Assembly: GCF_007748035.1 (NCBI RefSeq)
Contig: NZ_CP036278.1
Coordinates: forward strand, 5,952,001 to 6,016,000
Source: Aeoliella mucimassa
Lineage (GTDB): Bacteria; Planctomycetota; Planctomycetia; Pirellulales; Lacipirellulaceae
DNA: 64,000 nt
Direction: 5' to 3'
In this document: positions 18,764 through 28,412 of the stretch, one piece after another
Position numbering within the stretch: position 1 is the first letter of the stretch
Layout: the number at the start of each line of letters is the position of its first letter
The notes under the pieces: model-generated
The model's database searches: none
Seen by the model: the letters and a program-made list of their open reading frames with translations, nothing else
What the model was told of the DNA's origin: nothing
Program-made: the position numbers and the translations under genes

Positions 18764-20235
18764 GTGGTTGCCCCGGTTTGCGCGGTCTGGCCCGACGACT
18801 GTGGTTCATCGGCTTCCAGCTGTTCTACTAAACGCTCGGCAGTCGACTCGGCAGTATGAATGCAATGCGGAATGCCAACCCCGTGCAATGCAGCCCCTGC
18901 GAGCTCAAGTCCATGGTGCTGAGCGACGAGCTGCATGACTTCGTCAATCCGTTCGGCGTGCCCCACGTAGTACTGCGGCATCGACGACTTCCACTGCTTC
19001 ACGATGGTCGCTTGAGGTTTGGCCGTGACTCCCAGCAGACTAGCGGCTTCGTTGCAGGCCAAGTCTTGCAGAGCGGATTCATCCAAGTCGACCAGTTCCG
19101 GCTTCAATGCGCCGCCGAAAAACAAACGCAGCACGACCGAACCATCCGGCGCCCGCCCGGCATACTTCACGCTGCTAAACGAGCAAGCTTGTAGCGGGCG
19201 ACCTTCGACGTGGGGTACTACCATGCCAGAGGCATCGAGCGGATGCGGAACGTCGCTGCGATTGTACACCAATTGCACGATCGCACAGCTGGAGTACTCG
19301 ATACCTCGCATGATGTCGGCGATTCGCGGCTCGATTTGGTCGATGATCGCAGCGGTTGCTTTCGCCGGAGTTGCAACCACGACCGCATTGTACTGCTCGG
19401 TAAAGCTCGAATGGCCCTCGCCTTGCTGAATGGTTAGCTGCCAGCCGTCGGAGAGTTTCTGCGCCGACTCGACTCGCGAGCCAAGCTGCACCGCGTCGCC
19501 CAGCTTCTCGGCAAGCGTTTCGATGATCCGCCCTAACCCTCGAGCGGGAGCGACAAACACACTGGCCGGCTTACCGTTCGTGGCAGGCGGAGCCTTCTTT
19601 TTGGCGGCTTGAGTCGCTTTGATCAGGCTGCCATGTTCGGCCTCCATGCCTGCAAACTGCGGAAAGCAGGAGCGAAGACTCAGCCGCTCGGGATCGCCCA
19701 TGAAGATGCCACCTGCGAGCGGCTGCACAATCCGCTCGAAGGCTTCCTTGCCAACCCGACGACGGGCGAAATCGGCTAGGCTTTCGTCACTCGGATCGGT
19801 ACGGCGGGCAACCAGACGCTCGGCAGCCAGGCGCATCTTTCCCCATGGTGACAAAATCGGCGTGGTCACGATCGGCCACATCCGCTCGGGGGCCATGATC
19901 GCGAGCCCCTCGGGCATGCGTGTCGCGCGGCCGCGATGCACCGTGTACACTCCACGGGCGGCCGCTTCGGTGCCGATGAGCTCCCCTTCCAGGCCTAGTC
20001 GCTTGCACAATCCAACGCCCCAAGGGAGCCGGCTCAAAATGCTGTCGGGGCCTAGCTCGAACGTGAAGTCGTCTTGCCGGCGGGTTTGAATCACGCCGCC
20101 AGGGCGATCGTTGCCTTCGTGCACGACAACGCGCCAGTGCGGTTTTAGTTCTTTCAGCCGCCAGGCGGTTGCCAGTCCACTAATCCCTCCGCCGACGATG
20201 GCCACGGAGCGACTTGTTTGATCGTTGTTATTCAT
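18760..20235 (-). CDS. hemY: Protoporphyrinogen/coproporphyrinogen oxidase, HemY type
   Basis: A 491-residue FAD enzyme of the oxygen-dependent HemY family. The N terminus has the dinucleotide motif VAIVGGGISGLATAWRL and HEGNDRPGGVIQT, followed by FELGPDSILSR. The C-terminal GVGIPHCIHTAES is the usual second FAD-contact segment. It oxidises protoporphyrinogen IX, or coproporphyrinogen III in the coproporphyrin-dependent route; the two cannot be told apart by eye. MNNNDQTSRS at 20235 is the credible start. The 4-base overlap with the radical SAM gene indicates a two-gene tetrapyrrole operon. Confidence 0.92.
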   Translation of the reverse strand: MNNNDQTSRSVAIVGGGISGLATAWRLKELKPHWRVVVHEGNDRPGGVIQTRRQDDFTFELGPDSILSRLPWGVGLCKRLGLEGELIGTEAAARGVYTVHRGRATRMPEGLAIMAPERMWPIVTTPILSPWGKMRLAAERLVARRTDPSDESLADFARRRVGKEAFERIVQPLAGGIFMGDPERLSLRSCFPQFAGMEAEHGSLIKATQAAKKKAPPATNGKPASVFVAPARGLGRIIETLAEKLGDAVQLGSRVESAQKLSDGWQLTIQQGEGHSSFTEQYNAVVVATPAKATAAIIDQIEPRIADIMRGIEYSSCAIVQLVYNRSDVPHPLDASGMVVPHVEGRPLQACSFSSVKYAGRAPDGSVVLRLFFGGALKPELVDLDESALQDLACNEAASLLGVTAKPQATIVKQWKSSMPQYYVGHAERIDEVMQLVAQHHGLELAGAALHGVGIPHCIHTAESTAERLVEQLEADEPQSSGQTAQTGATT

Positions 20236-20585
20236 ACCTACTATTGTCGACCGGCGCTCCGCCTTGAAAAGGGCTACCATCGCTTGCGTAGTTGCCGAAA
20301 TGTGGATAGCAAACGCCAGATTTCAGCATTGGCGAAACACGATATTTTCGAGCGTAACGGGTCACTTGATCAACTCATTTGGTCAATTTCGTCGCGCGTT
20401 CACGCAAAGTTTTTTTGACTCGCCGCGAAATCGAACCCCCATCTTGGCGGTGCATCTTGCGACATTTGGTCGTAGTTCTAAAAATCGATCGTAGAAGCAA
20501 CATTTGGATGTACTCGCCTCGCACCAGGGCGATTACAATCGCCACCTCACACCTATGTCCCCCCGACATCCGGAGCCAGAGAACC
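20236..20585. other. Divergent promoter region between hemY and phnW
   Basis: About 350 bases between divergently transcribed genes. It is relatively AT-rich with a T7 run near 20410. An open frame covers part of it in phase with phnW but has no family similarity and is not assigned. No operator palindrome was recognised. Confidence 0.5.
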
Positions 20586-21719
20586 ATGGACGCGTGGGCT
20601 GATAACGACTACTTACTGCTTACCCCCGGCCCCCTCTCCACCTCGCCGACCGTGCGAGCGGCGATGGATCGCGACTGGTGCACCTGGGACGATGATTATA
20701 ACGTCGGCATCGTCACCCCGATTCGCGAACGACTGGTCGAGATCGCAACCGCAGAACATCGCGACCAGTACTCCGCAGTGCTCATGCAGGGTAGCGGAAC
20801 CTTCGCGGTCGAGTCGATGTTAGGCACACTGATTCCCGAAGAGGGCAAACTGCTAGTGCTCGCCAACGGAGCGTATGGCGATCGCCTGGCGAAGATTGCC
20901 TCGTACCTGAAGATCAACCACCTGGTGCACAACAGCGGCGAACTCGCTCCCCCCGATCTTGAGCAACTCGAACAAGCACTGCAGGCGGATAGCGACATCA
21001 CGCACGTCGCGTTGATTCACAACGAAACCACCACCGGCATGCTCAATCCGCTGGATGACGTCTGTCGGATCGTCAAACAGTACAACAAAGTGATGCTGCT
21101 CGACTCGATGAGCGCGTTTGGTGGCATCCCCTTCGACGTCGGCGAGTTAGGCATCGACTGCGTGGTATCGTCGTCGAACAAGTGCATCCAGGGGGTTCCT
21201 GGCTTTGGATTTGTGATCTGCCGCATCGATCTGCTGCAGCAATGCAAAGGCCGCGCCCGCTCGCTGTCGATGGATGTGTACGACCAGTGGATCACCATGG
21301 AGCAAGGCAACGGCAAATGGCGGTTTACCAGCCCCACGCATGTAGTTCGGGCTTTCCACCAGGCTTTGCAAGAGCTCGAAGCCGAAGGGGGCGTGCCCGC
21401 TCGCTACGCGCGGTATTGCGGGAACCAACAGGCGCTCGTCAAAGGCATGGAGAATCTCGGCTTCCGCAGCCTTCTCCCTCACGACTTGCACAGCCCGATC
21501 ATCACCGGATTCCTCGATCCAGAGAGTGCCGACTACAACTTCCGCGAGTTCTACGCACTGCTCAAGTCAAAAGGCTTTGTGATTTACCCAGGTAAAGTGA
21601 CCAATATCAACTCGTTCCGCATCGGCACCATCGGGCACGTGTTCCCAAGCGACATCGAACGCCTGATCGACGCGGTGGAGAGTTCGATGTACTGGCAGCA
21701 AACGCTCACCACGACCTAA
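20586..21719 (+). CDS. phnW: 2-aminoethylphosphonate:pyruvate transaminase
   Basis: A 377-residue PLP enzyme that moves the amino group of 2-aminoethylphosphonate to pyruvate, giving phosphonoacetaldehyde and alanine. It follows the PhnW pattern closely: [48 protein letters not shown], the PLP lysine in [25 protein letters not shown] and LHSPIITGF. The start MDAWADNDY at 20586 gives the normal family length. It sits next to a class III PLP enzyme and a PhnZ-like oxygenase, supporting a phosphonate role. No phnX, phnA or phnY is in the window. Confidence 0.93.
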   Translation: MDAWADNDYLLLTPGPLSTSPTVRAAMDRDWCTWDDDYNVGIVTPIRERLVEIATAEHRDQYSAVLMQGSGTFAVESMLGTLIPEEGKLLVLANGAYGDRLAKIASYLKINHLVHNSGELAPPDLEQLEQALQADSDITHVALIHNETTTGMLNPLDDVCRIVKQYNKVMLLDSMSAFGGIPFDVGELGIDCVVSSSNKCIQGVPGFGFVICRIDLLQQCKGRARSLSMDVYDQWITMEQGNGKWRFTSPTHVVRAFHQALQELEAEGGVPARYARYCGNQQALVKGMENLGFRSLLPHDLHSPIITGFLDPESADYNFREFYALLKSKGFVIYPGKVTNINSFRIGTIGHVFPSDIERLIDAVESSMYWQQTLTTT

Positions 21720-21723
21720 CTCT

Positions 21724-21756
21724 GCAGTCGGCAACCGAAGATGGCTGACTGCTTAG
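21724..21756. terminator. Weak hairpin between convergent phnW and regulator
   Basis: GCAGTCGGC (21724-21732) can pair with GCTGACTGC (21744-21752) around an 11-base loop. It sits in the 33-base gap between convergent genes and could be a bidirectional terminator, but lacks a T-run. Confidence 0.3.
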
Positions 21757-23003
21757 CCGCGCGCATCGGGCGTGATCGGTGGTTTGCGATTGGCGAATCG
21801 CTTGCGAAACTCCGAGGGGGTCGCTTTGAACTCACGTCGGAATGCGCGGGTTAAGAGTTCAGGGCGATCGAAGCCGCATTCGTTGGCGATTTTGGTTACC
21901 GACCACTCGGTATCACACAGGAACTCGAGCGCCTTCTGTACGCGGACGCGGCGAATCTCGTCGCGTGGGGTACGACCAAGGTAACGTCGAAAGCCAATCT
22001 CCAGCGCCCGTCGACTCAGGGGGATCTCTTTCAGGATGTCGCGAATCGTAATCTCCCCCGCGTAATGCTCTTCGATGTAGCGAATCGCCTCAGCGAGCAT
22101 TTCGTCTTCTACGGCCACTTTGTCGGTCGACTGACGGGAGATGATGCGAGCCGGCGATAGCCGAATGTTGCGAATCTCGCCAGCATAGCCTGAGAGTTGG
22201 CGATCGAGCATTTCAGCCGCATGAAATCCGACTTCGTGCGCCGACTGATCCACGCCCGACAACGGTGGCGACGAAACTCGCGAACAGAGTTCGTCGTGCT
22301 CACCGCCGAGCACCGCGATGTCGTCGGGCACCACGATTCCCGATTGGGCACATGCTTCGGTCACCAGGCGACCAAGCAGATCGTCGAACGCGAGTAGCGC
22401 AGTCGGTCGCGGAAGTTGCTTGAGCCACTTCCCGAGCTCCATAAGATAGTGTTCAGTATCGAGCCTGGCGAGTTGCTCGAAATCGCCATTGAATTGAGCA
22501 CAAGCAAAACCATTTTGCTGCAACTGATCGACAAACGACTTCCCCAGACGATCATAGTAGCCAGGCCGTGTGACTGAAGCGCAATAGGCGAACTGCCGAT
22601 GCCCTTTCCCCAAGAGGTAGCGGATGGCCATTTCGGCGACCTTCTCCTCGTCGCAGGTGCAAGTCGGAATCAGGTTTTCGCCAAAGCGAAACCAGGAGAC
22701 ATTCACTGCGGGGATTTTGCGGGCAATGATCTGCTCGGCGAGATCGGGATGATTGATCCGCGCAATGACTCCATTGCCCACCCACGACTCCGGCAGCATC
22801 AGCCGATCGTTCTTGCCACGGTGCTCAAACGAGAACAACCATTGCTTGTGTTTCGCTTTGGCGTAGTCGACAATGCCTTCGATCAATCCTGCTCCCCAAG
22901 TGGTGGAGGTATCGATCAGCAGTGCAATACGTATCGGTTTGACCCCGTGCCTGGAGGTCGAGAAAGAGTCGTTCGCAGCATTCGGCAGTGTCATCATGCT
23001 CAT
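21753..23003 (-). CDS. XylR-type transcription regulator (LacI-like sensor + AraC DNA-binding domain)
   Basis: A 416-residue regulator. Residues about 20-290 are a periplasmic-binding-protein-like sensor (IRIALLIDTSTTWGAGLIEG, TALLAFDDLLGRLVTEA, PDDIAVLGGEHDELCSRVS), and residues about 305-410 are an AraC/XylS double helix-turn-helix (LKEIPLSRRALEIGFRRYLG, then VTKIANECGFDRPELLTRAF). This is the XylR architecture frequent in planctomycetes, usually for sugars. Here it is divergent from the class III PLP gene and lies between phosphonate genes, so it probably controls them; the effector is unknown. Confidence 0.85.
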   Translation of the reverse strand: MSMMTLPNAANDSFSTSRHGVKPIRIALLIDTSTTWGAGLIEGIVDYAKAKHKQWLFSFEHRGKNDRLMLPESWVGNGVIARINHPDLAEQIIARKIPAVNVSWFRFGENLIPTCTCDEEKVAEMAIRYLLGKGHRQFAYCASVTRPGYYDRLGKSFVDQLQQNGFACAQFNGDFEQLARLDTEHYLMELGKWLKQLPRPTALLAFDDLLGRLVTEACAQSGIVVPDDIAVLGGEHDELCSRVSSPPLSGVDQSAHEVGFHAAEMLDRQLSGYAGEIRNIRLSPARIISRQSTDKVAVEDEMLAEAIRYIEEHYAGEITIRDILKEIPLSRRALEIGFRRYLGRTPRDEIRRVRVQKALEFLCDTEWSVTKIANECGFDRPELLTRAFRREFKATPSEFRKRFANRKPPITPDARG

Positions 23004-23170
23004 TGGTGTAACTTCCCCCCTCTAGTTTTGTCGTGACTCACTGCGCAAAACTTCCCGCAGATTGCGTCAGGGCCCTTCAGACAAGGTATAACGTTCCCGT
23101 GGACGTCGATGACGATTGTATTCACCGAAGTTAAGATTTCGCGAAAACATCAAACTTCTTTTAAAAACCC
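23004..23170. promoter_or_regulatory. Divergent control region of the phosphonate locus
   Basis: 167 bases between the XylR-type regulator and the class III PLP enzyme gene, which start in opposite directions. The expected place for both promoters and for the regulator's operator; no clear direct repeat was recognised by eye. Confidence 0.4.
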
Positions 23171-24475
23171 ATGAACAATATGACCTGGAGTCGTAAGGCA
23201 CTCACGTATTTCCCTGCTGGAAGTAACGGGGAATTTAATCTCCCCAGCGATCTGGCGACCGTGGTTTCACATGGTGAGGGATGCCGACTGACGACCGCCG
23301 ACGGGCGGGAAATGCTCGATTTCTCCATGGGTTGGGGCTCGGTGCTGGTGGGCCATGCCGATGCTCGCATCGTGGGCCCTGTCGCCAAACGACTGCTGCA
23401 AGGCACCAACTTTGCCACCGTGACCGACGCCTCGACTGAACTTGCCGAGCAGATCATCGCAATCAGTCCTGCCTGCGATCAGGTACGATTCTGCGCTTCT
23501 GGTACCGAGGCCACGATGTACTGCTTGCGACTGGCCCGCGCGGCCCAGGGAAAACGCAAAGTGCTTCGTTTCGAAGGGGCTTATCACGGCGCCCACGATG
23601 TCGGCGTCACCAATCTGTTCCCGACCGAGCGGAACGATCCTCCTCAGCCGCGTCCTTCGAGCGATGGACTTACCGCCCACGAGAATGGTGGGGTCCTCGT
23701 CGCCCCGTTCAACGATCTGGAGATCACCACAAGAATCATCCAGGAAAACAAGCAGGAACTCGCCGCGGTGATTGTCGAACCACTGCAACGCTGCCTTCCC
23801 CCTGCAACTGGTTTCTTGGAAGGACTTCGGCAAGTCACAGCAGAGTGCGGAGTGCTTCTTGTTTTCGATGAAGTGGTGACCGGGTTCCGCTTAGCCCTCG
23901 GTGGAGCCCAAGAATACTATGGAGTGGTCCCCGATTTGGTCGCGTACGGCAAAGCACTGGGCGGGGGACTGCCGATCGGCGTATTCGGCGGTCGCGCTGA
24001 TCTTATGGAGCTAGCGTCCGAGAGCCGCCAAGGCTCCGATACCTACGTATGGACTGCCTCGACCCTCGGCGGAAACCCCATCTCCTGCACAGCGGCCTTG
24101 GCGACACTCAATATCCTGCGAGATCCGGCGAGCTACGAGCACTTGCACACATTGGGCAAATACCTTCGTCATGGCATGCGTAGCGTGATCGACCGGCTTG
24201 GCGTCCGCGCCCATGTGCTAGGTGATGGTCCTCTAGCCCAAATCGCGTTTACTCCGTCGATGCCGCACGATTACTGGTCGAGTCAGCACGAAGACCGACA
24301 ACTCGCCCGGGATCTCATGCTGCAGCTGTTTCGGAGTGGAATTTTCTTGAATCCGATGGGGACCAAGCTGTATCTGTCGCTATCACACACCCATGCAGCG
24401 TGCGACGAATTGCTGAACAAGCTCGAAGAGTCGCTCGACCAACTCACCAATACGACCGCCGTCGCTGCCAGTTAA
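23171..24475 (+). CDS. Class III PLP enzyme, possible 1-hydroxy-2-aminoethylphosphonate ammonia-lyase (PbfA-like)
   Basis: A 434-residue class III aminotransferase-fold protein similar to glutamate-1-semialdehyde aminomutases: FCASGTEATMYCLRLARA, FEGAYHGAHD, and the PLP region VFDEVVTGFRLALGG then LVAYGKALGGGLPIG containing the lysine. The generic family covers many reactions. Context narrows it: PhnW is upstream and PhnZ overlaps its 3' end. The PbfA family of class III enzymes converts (R)-1-hydroxy-2-aminoethylphosphonate to phosphonoacetaldehyde plus ammonia and is found with phnW, so this is the best hypothesis. It shares a GTTAAC palindrome for its stop with the convergent phnZ (24471-24476). 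Confidence 0.7.
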   Translation: MNNMTWSRKALTYFPAGSNGEFNLPSDLATVVSHGEGCRLTTADGREMLDFSMGWGSVLVGHADARIVGPVAKRLLQGTNFATVTDASTELAEQIIAISPACDQVRFCASGTEATMYCLRLARAAQGKRKVLRFEGAYHGAHDVGVTNLFPTERNDPPQPRPSSDGLTAHENGGVLVAPFNDLEITTRIIQENKQELAAVIVEPLQRCLPPATGFLEGLRQVTAECGVLLVFDEVVTGFRLALGGAQEYYGVVPDLVAYGKALGGGLPIGVFGGRADLMELASESRQGSDTYVWTASTLGGNPISCTAALATLNILRDPASYEHLHTLGKYLRHGMRSVIDRLGVRAHVLGDGPLAQIAFTPSMPHDYWSSQHEDRQLARDLMLQLFRSGIFLNPMGTKLYLSLSHTHAACDELLNKLEESLDQLTNTTAVAAS

Positions 24476-25062
24476 CTCTGCGGTTCGCAATCAACGACAA
24501 CTTGCTGCACGTAGTCGAGAAAATGCTCGATGGGCGGAGTTTCTAGGTTATCGATCTTCGCCAGATCGTCCCATCGCCGCAGCCGAAGCGACGCTTTAAA
24601 ATGAGGATTCGCCCGGTAATCTTCGCATTCCTGGTCGCTCATCGGTCCACCCTGAAGCTCAAGACTCTGCTTTGAAGGGGCACTCAACGACTCCCAATAG
24701 CCATCTTCGGCCGTGCAGAGGTAACGCTTCGCCTGTACGTGCAAACGCACGGGCTCTAGCACTTCGGGCGGGAAACGCGACTCAAGCCATTCGAAGGCGA
24801 GTTGCTCGTGCAAATCGTCAATGCCGTTGTCCGGAGCATCGTCAGGCAAGTGATGCAGTAGATGCCCAATGTCGTGCAACAAAGCCGCGGCGATGAGCTC
24901 GCTTCCGGCCTCTTCTTGTTCAGCCAACCAGGCAGCTTGCAACCCATGCTCCAGTTGCGACACGTCCTCTCCACCGTATTGCGAATCGCCATTCAATTGA
25001 AACAACCTGGCGATTTCAGCCACGGTATCCACTCCACATCGAGGTACTTCGTTCGTAGACAT
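24472..25062 (-). CDS. phnZ: PhnZ-type HD-domain mixed-valent di-iron oxygenase
   Basis: A 196-residue HD-domain protein matching the phosphonate-associated HD family. As I recall PhnZ, its key residues are Y24, E27, H34, H58, D59, H62, H80, H104, K108 and D161. All have counterparts here at a constant offset: Y29, E32, H39, H63, D64, H67, H85, H108, K112 and D165. PhnZ cleaves (R)-2-amino-1-hydroxyethylphosphonate to glycine and phosphate using oxygen. The usual partner PhnY (2-oxoglutarate dioxygenase) is not in the window. The gene converges on the class III PLP enzyme with a 4-base overlap. Confidence 0.85.
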   Translation of the reverse strand: MSTNEVPRCGVDTVAEIARLFQLNGDSQYGGEDVSQLEHGLQAAWLAEQEEAGSELIAAALLHDIGHLLHHLPDDAPDNGIDDLHEQLAFEWLESRFPPEVLEPVRLHVQAKRYLCTAEDGYWESLSAPSKQSLELQGGPMSDQECEDYRANPHFKASLRLRRWDDLAKIDNLETPPIEHFLDYVQQVVVDCEPQS

Positions 25063-25672
25063 CGCGGCCTATTTCTTTCGTGGTTTCTTGCGGACACGCA
25101 CCAGTTTGGTGCGAAAAGTAGTCCACATATTAAGCTCCATTTCGTGCTGTAACACCCCCGTTTTCTGAAAAACGATAAGCCACCTCGGCGATGTCACATC
25201 GAATTTGTTTCTCTGCGCGGAGCAACCTTAGCGCTGTGCGAAGAAATCCCTCCTCTTGCGCAACGCATCAAATCGGTTTCCCTTGCTCGTGGGATTTCGC
25301 ATCCCTTTTCTGAAACCCAATCAAACCCTCATCCCTTCTTCACAATCGCCCTCCATCATGTCGCCAACGACAAGCGAACGAAAGATTCCAAGACTACCCA
25401 GGCTCACCATTCTTTCAGTTTCCGCGAAGGGATCGTGCTTCTCAGGGAAACAGCTACTGGTTTGCGCGGAACGTGTGGCAGCAATCACCCTGCATACCTG
25501 ACTCCATTGAGGTCTCTGTTTCGAATTGGCACGCGAATCTGCTGCGACGGGGAGTATGCGTGAGAGGGTAGTCGAGGGCATCACGAGCCGGGTTTGTTAT
25601 CTGGCGCAATTGGCACGTTGCCATACCTGTGCGTTTGAGTTTTTCAACTTTTGGATTCGCGAGGGTTTACTA
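25063..25672. other. 610-base intergenic region, no gene seen
   Basis: Between phnZ (minus) and the first PEP-CTERM gene (plus). Several short open frames occur on both strands but none has a recognisable domain, signal peptide or good ribosome binding site. It must hold the promoters for phnZ and the PEP-CTERM array. A small hairpin CGTTTTCTGAAAAACG lies near 25161. Confidence 0.5.
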
Positions 25673-26587
25673 ATGATGAAGATATTTGGACTCGCTGCAG
25701 CAGCTCTCTGCTGCGTCGGCAATGCTTTTGCCGGCACCTACGTTCCTCGGGCCGATGACAGCATCGGTGGTCGCATCGAATGGGAAGAATGGTCGTTCGT
25801 CAATTCGACCTTCTGGGTCGATGCCGACAACCAAGGCCGTGATCAGTTCACCAAAGCTCAAGGCGTATTCGCGGTAGCGGATCCCGACGAATGGGACGAC
25901 TCCCGCGGTCCCGCCGGCATGGGCGCTCAAGGTCCCAACGGCGAAGACATCGGCTACAACACTCAGCTGATGTCGCCGACGTTCGATGTGATTGGAACCG
26001 ACATTCTCACTATTAATTTCGACTACTCTTGGCGTCCCGAAGACACTCAACAAGCCTTTGTGCGAGTGCAGTTCGACGACGGCAGCGACATTGTGCTACT
26101 TGACCTGAACACTGGTAACTCGGTCGACAGCGACGACCCATTGGTCAATCTCGACCTGAACGCCAACTACAACGACTTTGTCGAAGTGCCCGCTACCGCA
26201 ACGACGGCTACCCTGGCATTCGAAATGGTCGACGCTGGTAACGACTGGTGGTTCGCGGTGGATAACATCTCGGCCGAAAGCCTGTTCAGCAGCTCGGTGA
26301 TCCTGAGCGAAGACTTTGAAAGCCTGGCATCGGAACTCGGTCCTGGATTGGACGAAGTACGAGAAGGTTCGATCGAAGCCGACGTAATTGGTTGGACTCA
26401 AACTCCTCCCACAGGCTGGATGATAAACACCGACGACTTCGTGAGCACTGGCCCCATGGGTTCCACACTCGGTGCTACCGGCGTGTACGGCATCACCCGC
26501 GTGCCCGAGCCCTCGACCTGTGTGCTGGCTGGTTTGGCCATCCTTGGCTTGGCTGCTTTCCGTCGCAAGCAAGCAGCAAGCCGGTGA
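25673..26587 (+). CDS. PEP-CTERM protein, NDWW family
   Basis: A 304-residue exported protein with signal peptide MMKIFGLAAAALCCVGNAFA and C-terminal sorting signal VPEPSTCVLAGLAILG followed by FRRK. The ectodomain carries AVADPDEWDD, a WRPE segment and NDWWFAVDNISAE, a beta-sandwich-like domain shared with the protein at 28413. It lacks the dockerin-like block of its neighbours. PEP-CTERM proteins are exported, anchored by the C-terminal helix and processed by exosortase, so it is probably an envelope or matrix protein. Start ATG at 25673, or at 25676 immediately after, with GAGGG upstream. Confidence 0.8.
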   Translation: MMKIFGLAAAALCCVGNAFAGTYVPRADDSIGGRIEWEEWSFVNSTFWVDADNQGRDQFTKAQGVFAVADPDEWDDSRGPAGMGAQGPNGEDIGYNTQLMSPTFDVIGTDILTINFDYSWRPEDTQQAFVRVQFDDGSDIVLLDLNTGNSVDSDDPLVNLDLNANYNDFVEVPATATTATLAFEMVDAGNDWWFAVDNISAESLFSSSVILSEDFESLASELGPGLDEVREGSIEADVIGWTQTPPTGWMINTDDFVSTGPMGSTLGATGVYGITRVPEPSTCVLAGLAILGLAAFRRKQAASR

Positions 26588-26607
26588 GCCTTAGTAGTGA
26601 TTCAGTC

Positions 26608-26652
26608 CCTCGTTGTCTCGGCGTCTGATGCTCCGAGGCAACGAGGTCTTCT
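26608..26652 (+). terminator. Terminator after first PEP-CTERM gene
   Basis: CCTCGTTGTCTCGG (26608-26621) pairs with CCGAGGCAACGAGG (26633-26646), one G-U pair, 11-base loop, then TCTTCT. Plausible rho-independent terminator with a weak T-tract. Confidence 0.55.
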
Positions 26653-26706
26653 AGCCACTCGATTGATACCACCCGTTTCTTTAAGAGCATTCCACCGAGA
26701 TTGAAC

Positions 26707-28356
26707 ATGATGCGTCCTAGTATCCTGAATAGCTTCGTGGCAATGCTTGCCTTGTTGCTAGCAAACACACTTATCTACTCCACGCTGTATGCAGCGAACT
26801 CCATCGGCATCAACTTCGTCGGTGGACGTCATTCGCAAATCAACGTGGAAGGCAAGACACAAGCAGAGATCAACGCTCTGATTGCTGGATTGACCGAGGA
26901 TCAGAAGGTCTACAACCCTAACAACCCTACGGCCTACTTGAATGGCCATGAAGTCACAGGCATGGCCGGTGTTGGCGACTTCGCTCAGACCAATTGGAAC
27001 AATGTCGCTCGGTACACCGAGACGCTCAACGAAGGCACTTATGGGGCCGGAGACGATCCGAGCCTGCCTGACACCAATGGCTCGCAGACAGGGTTTATCA
27101 CCTCAACCGGTACCACGATTCCTGGCATGACCGTCACCTGGGAATCCGAGAACTCCTATCAAGCAGTCAACAACAGCATCGAGAATGAAGATGAACACTT
27201 GATGGAAGGCTATCTCGACATCTCAGGGCGAGATCGCGACATGACCGTCAAGATGACTGGCATTCCCTACAACAGCTTCGATCTGGTGGTCTACGTCGGA
27301 TCCGATGGTATCGACGGCCGCATGGCTTATATCGATGTCAATTATCCAACTGACTCCAACAGCGACGGCATCGACGACGGTATGGATGGCGTGGAAGGGC
27401 CCTACAACGACAGCGGGTTCTACTTTGTCCCCAACACTGGCAAAGGCATTTTCACTGGGCCTGATGATTACCTGCAGATCAATGCTAAGTCGATGAATCA
27501 AGCCGATGCACAGAACGGGGCCAATTATCTACTGCTTCAATCGGTGGCCGCGATGGGCGACGACAGTTCGCTTTCCATCCGCATCGAAGGCATTCGCGAC
27601 CGCAGCAATGCAGGCATCCATGGCATTCAGCTCATCGAAGCCAACGACTTGACGCTGCTCGTTGATACGGTGACTGGCGAAGTCGCCCTGCAGAACGCCA
27701 GCCCTGCTTCCTCGATTGACTTCGATTTCGATTTCTACCAAATCACAAGCGAGTCAGGCGCCCTCAGTCCTACAGGTTTCCGCGGCATGGCGGATCAAGA
27801 CTACGAAGGCAACGGCCCGACCGGCACCGGCAATGGTTGGGAAGAGATGGGGAGCCTCAGCGACACCTCGATTCAAGAAGGTTACCTGTTGGAGAGCACC
27901 ATGCTCACGCTGGGAGAAGAAATCCGTCTCGGAGCAGCGTTCACCCCAGGTGGTGCCGAAGACCTGGTATTCCGGTACAAGACGGCTTCGGGGGTGACTC
28001 GCACCGGCAAGATCATTTACGGCGAAAATGTTCTCTCCGCCGAACCCCTGTCCGGCGATTACAACGGCGACGGCATCGTCAATCTCGCCGACTACACGGT
28101 TTGGCGCGACTCTCTTGGCTCCACCACCGACCTGCGTGCAAACGGCAACGACACCGGCGCCAGCCAAGGCGTGGTCGACATGGCCGACTACCAGACTTGG
28201 AAGACCAACTTTGGCCAGACAGCTGCCGCCGGCTCGGTGCAAACAGCAAGTGTCCCCGAACCCTCGACCGCCTGCTTGCTAGTGCTGATGGGCATAGCCT
28301 GTGCGGTACGCAGCCGTCGGTCCTCAATGCAGGGCAACAACGACTCGCACGTTTAG
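26707..28356 (+). CDS. PEP-CTERM protein with dockerin-like block, GINFVGG family
   Basis: About 549 residues: a signal peptide ending near YAA, an N-terminal ectodomain of about 300 residues beginning SIGINFVGG and containing QTNWNNVA, LMEGYLDI and NAGIHGIQLIE, then the VDTVTGEVALQN module (about 310-440), a dockerin-like block SGDYNGDGIVNLADYTVW, and the anchor VPEPSTACLLVLMGIACAV with RSRR. The same N-terminal domain occurs at 32543 and twice in the protein at 34220. Dockerin-like calcium loops may bind partners or stabilise the stalk. ATG at 26707 or 26710; TTG at 26701 is also in frame. Confidence 0.82.
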   Translation: MMRPSILNSFVAMLALLLANTLIYSTLYAANSIGINFVGGRHSQINVEGKTQAEINALIAGLTEDQKVYNPNNPTAYLNGHEVTGMAGVGDFAQTNWNNVARYTETLNEGTYGAGDDPSLPDTNGSQTGFITSTGTTIPGMTVTWESENSYQAVNNSIENEDEHLMEGYLDISGRDRDMTVKMTGIPYNSFDLVVYVGSDGIDGRMAYIDVNYPTDSNSDGIDDGMDGVEGPYNDSGFYFVPNTGKGIFTGPDDYLQINAKSMNQADAQNGANYLLLQSVAAMGDDSSLSIRIEGIRDRSNAGIHGIQLIEANDLTLLVDTVTGEVALQNASPASSIDFDFDFYQITSESGALSPTGFRGMADQDYEGNGPTGTGNGWEEMGSLSDTSIQEGYLLESTMLTLGEEIRLGAAFTPGGAEDLVFRYKTASGVTRTGKIIYGENVLSAEPLSGDYNGDGIVNLADYTVWRDSLGSTTDLRANGNDTGASQGVVDMADYQTWKTNFGQTAAAGSVQTASVPEPSTACLLVLMGIACAVRSRRSSMQGNNDSHV

Positions 28357-28412
28357 CCTGCTTACCACAAACAATCATCCATTGACTACTCACTGAACCA
28401 ATCACTTACAGG

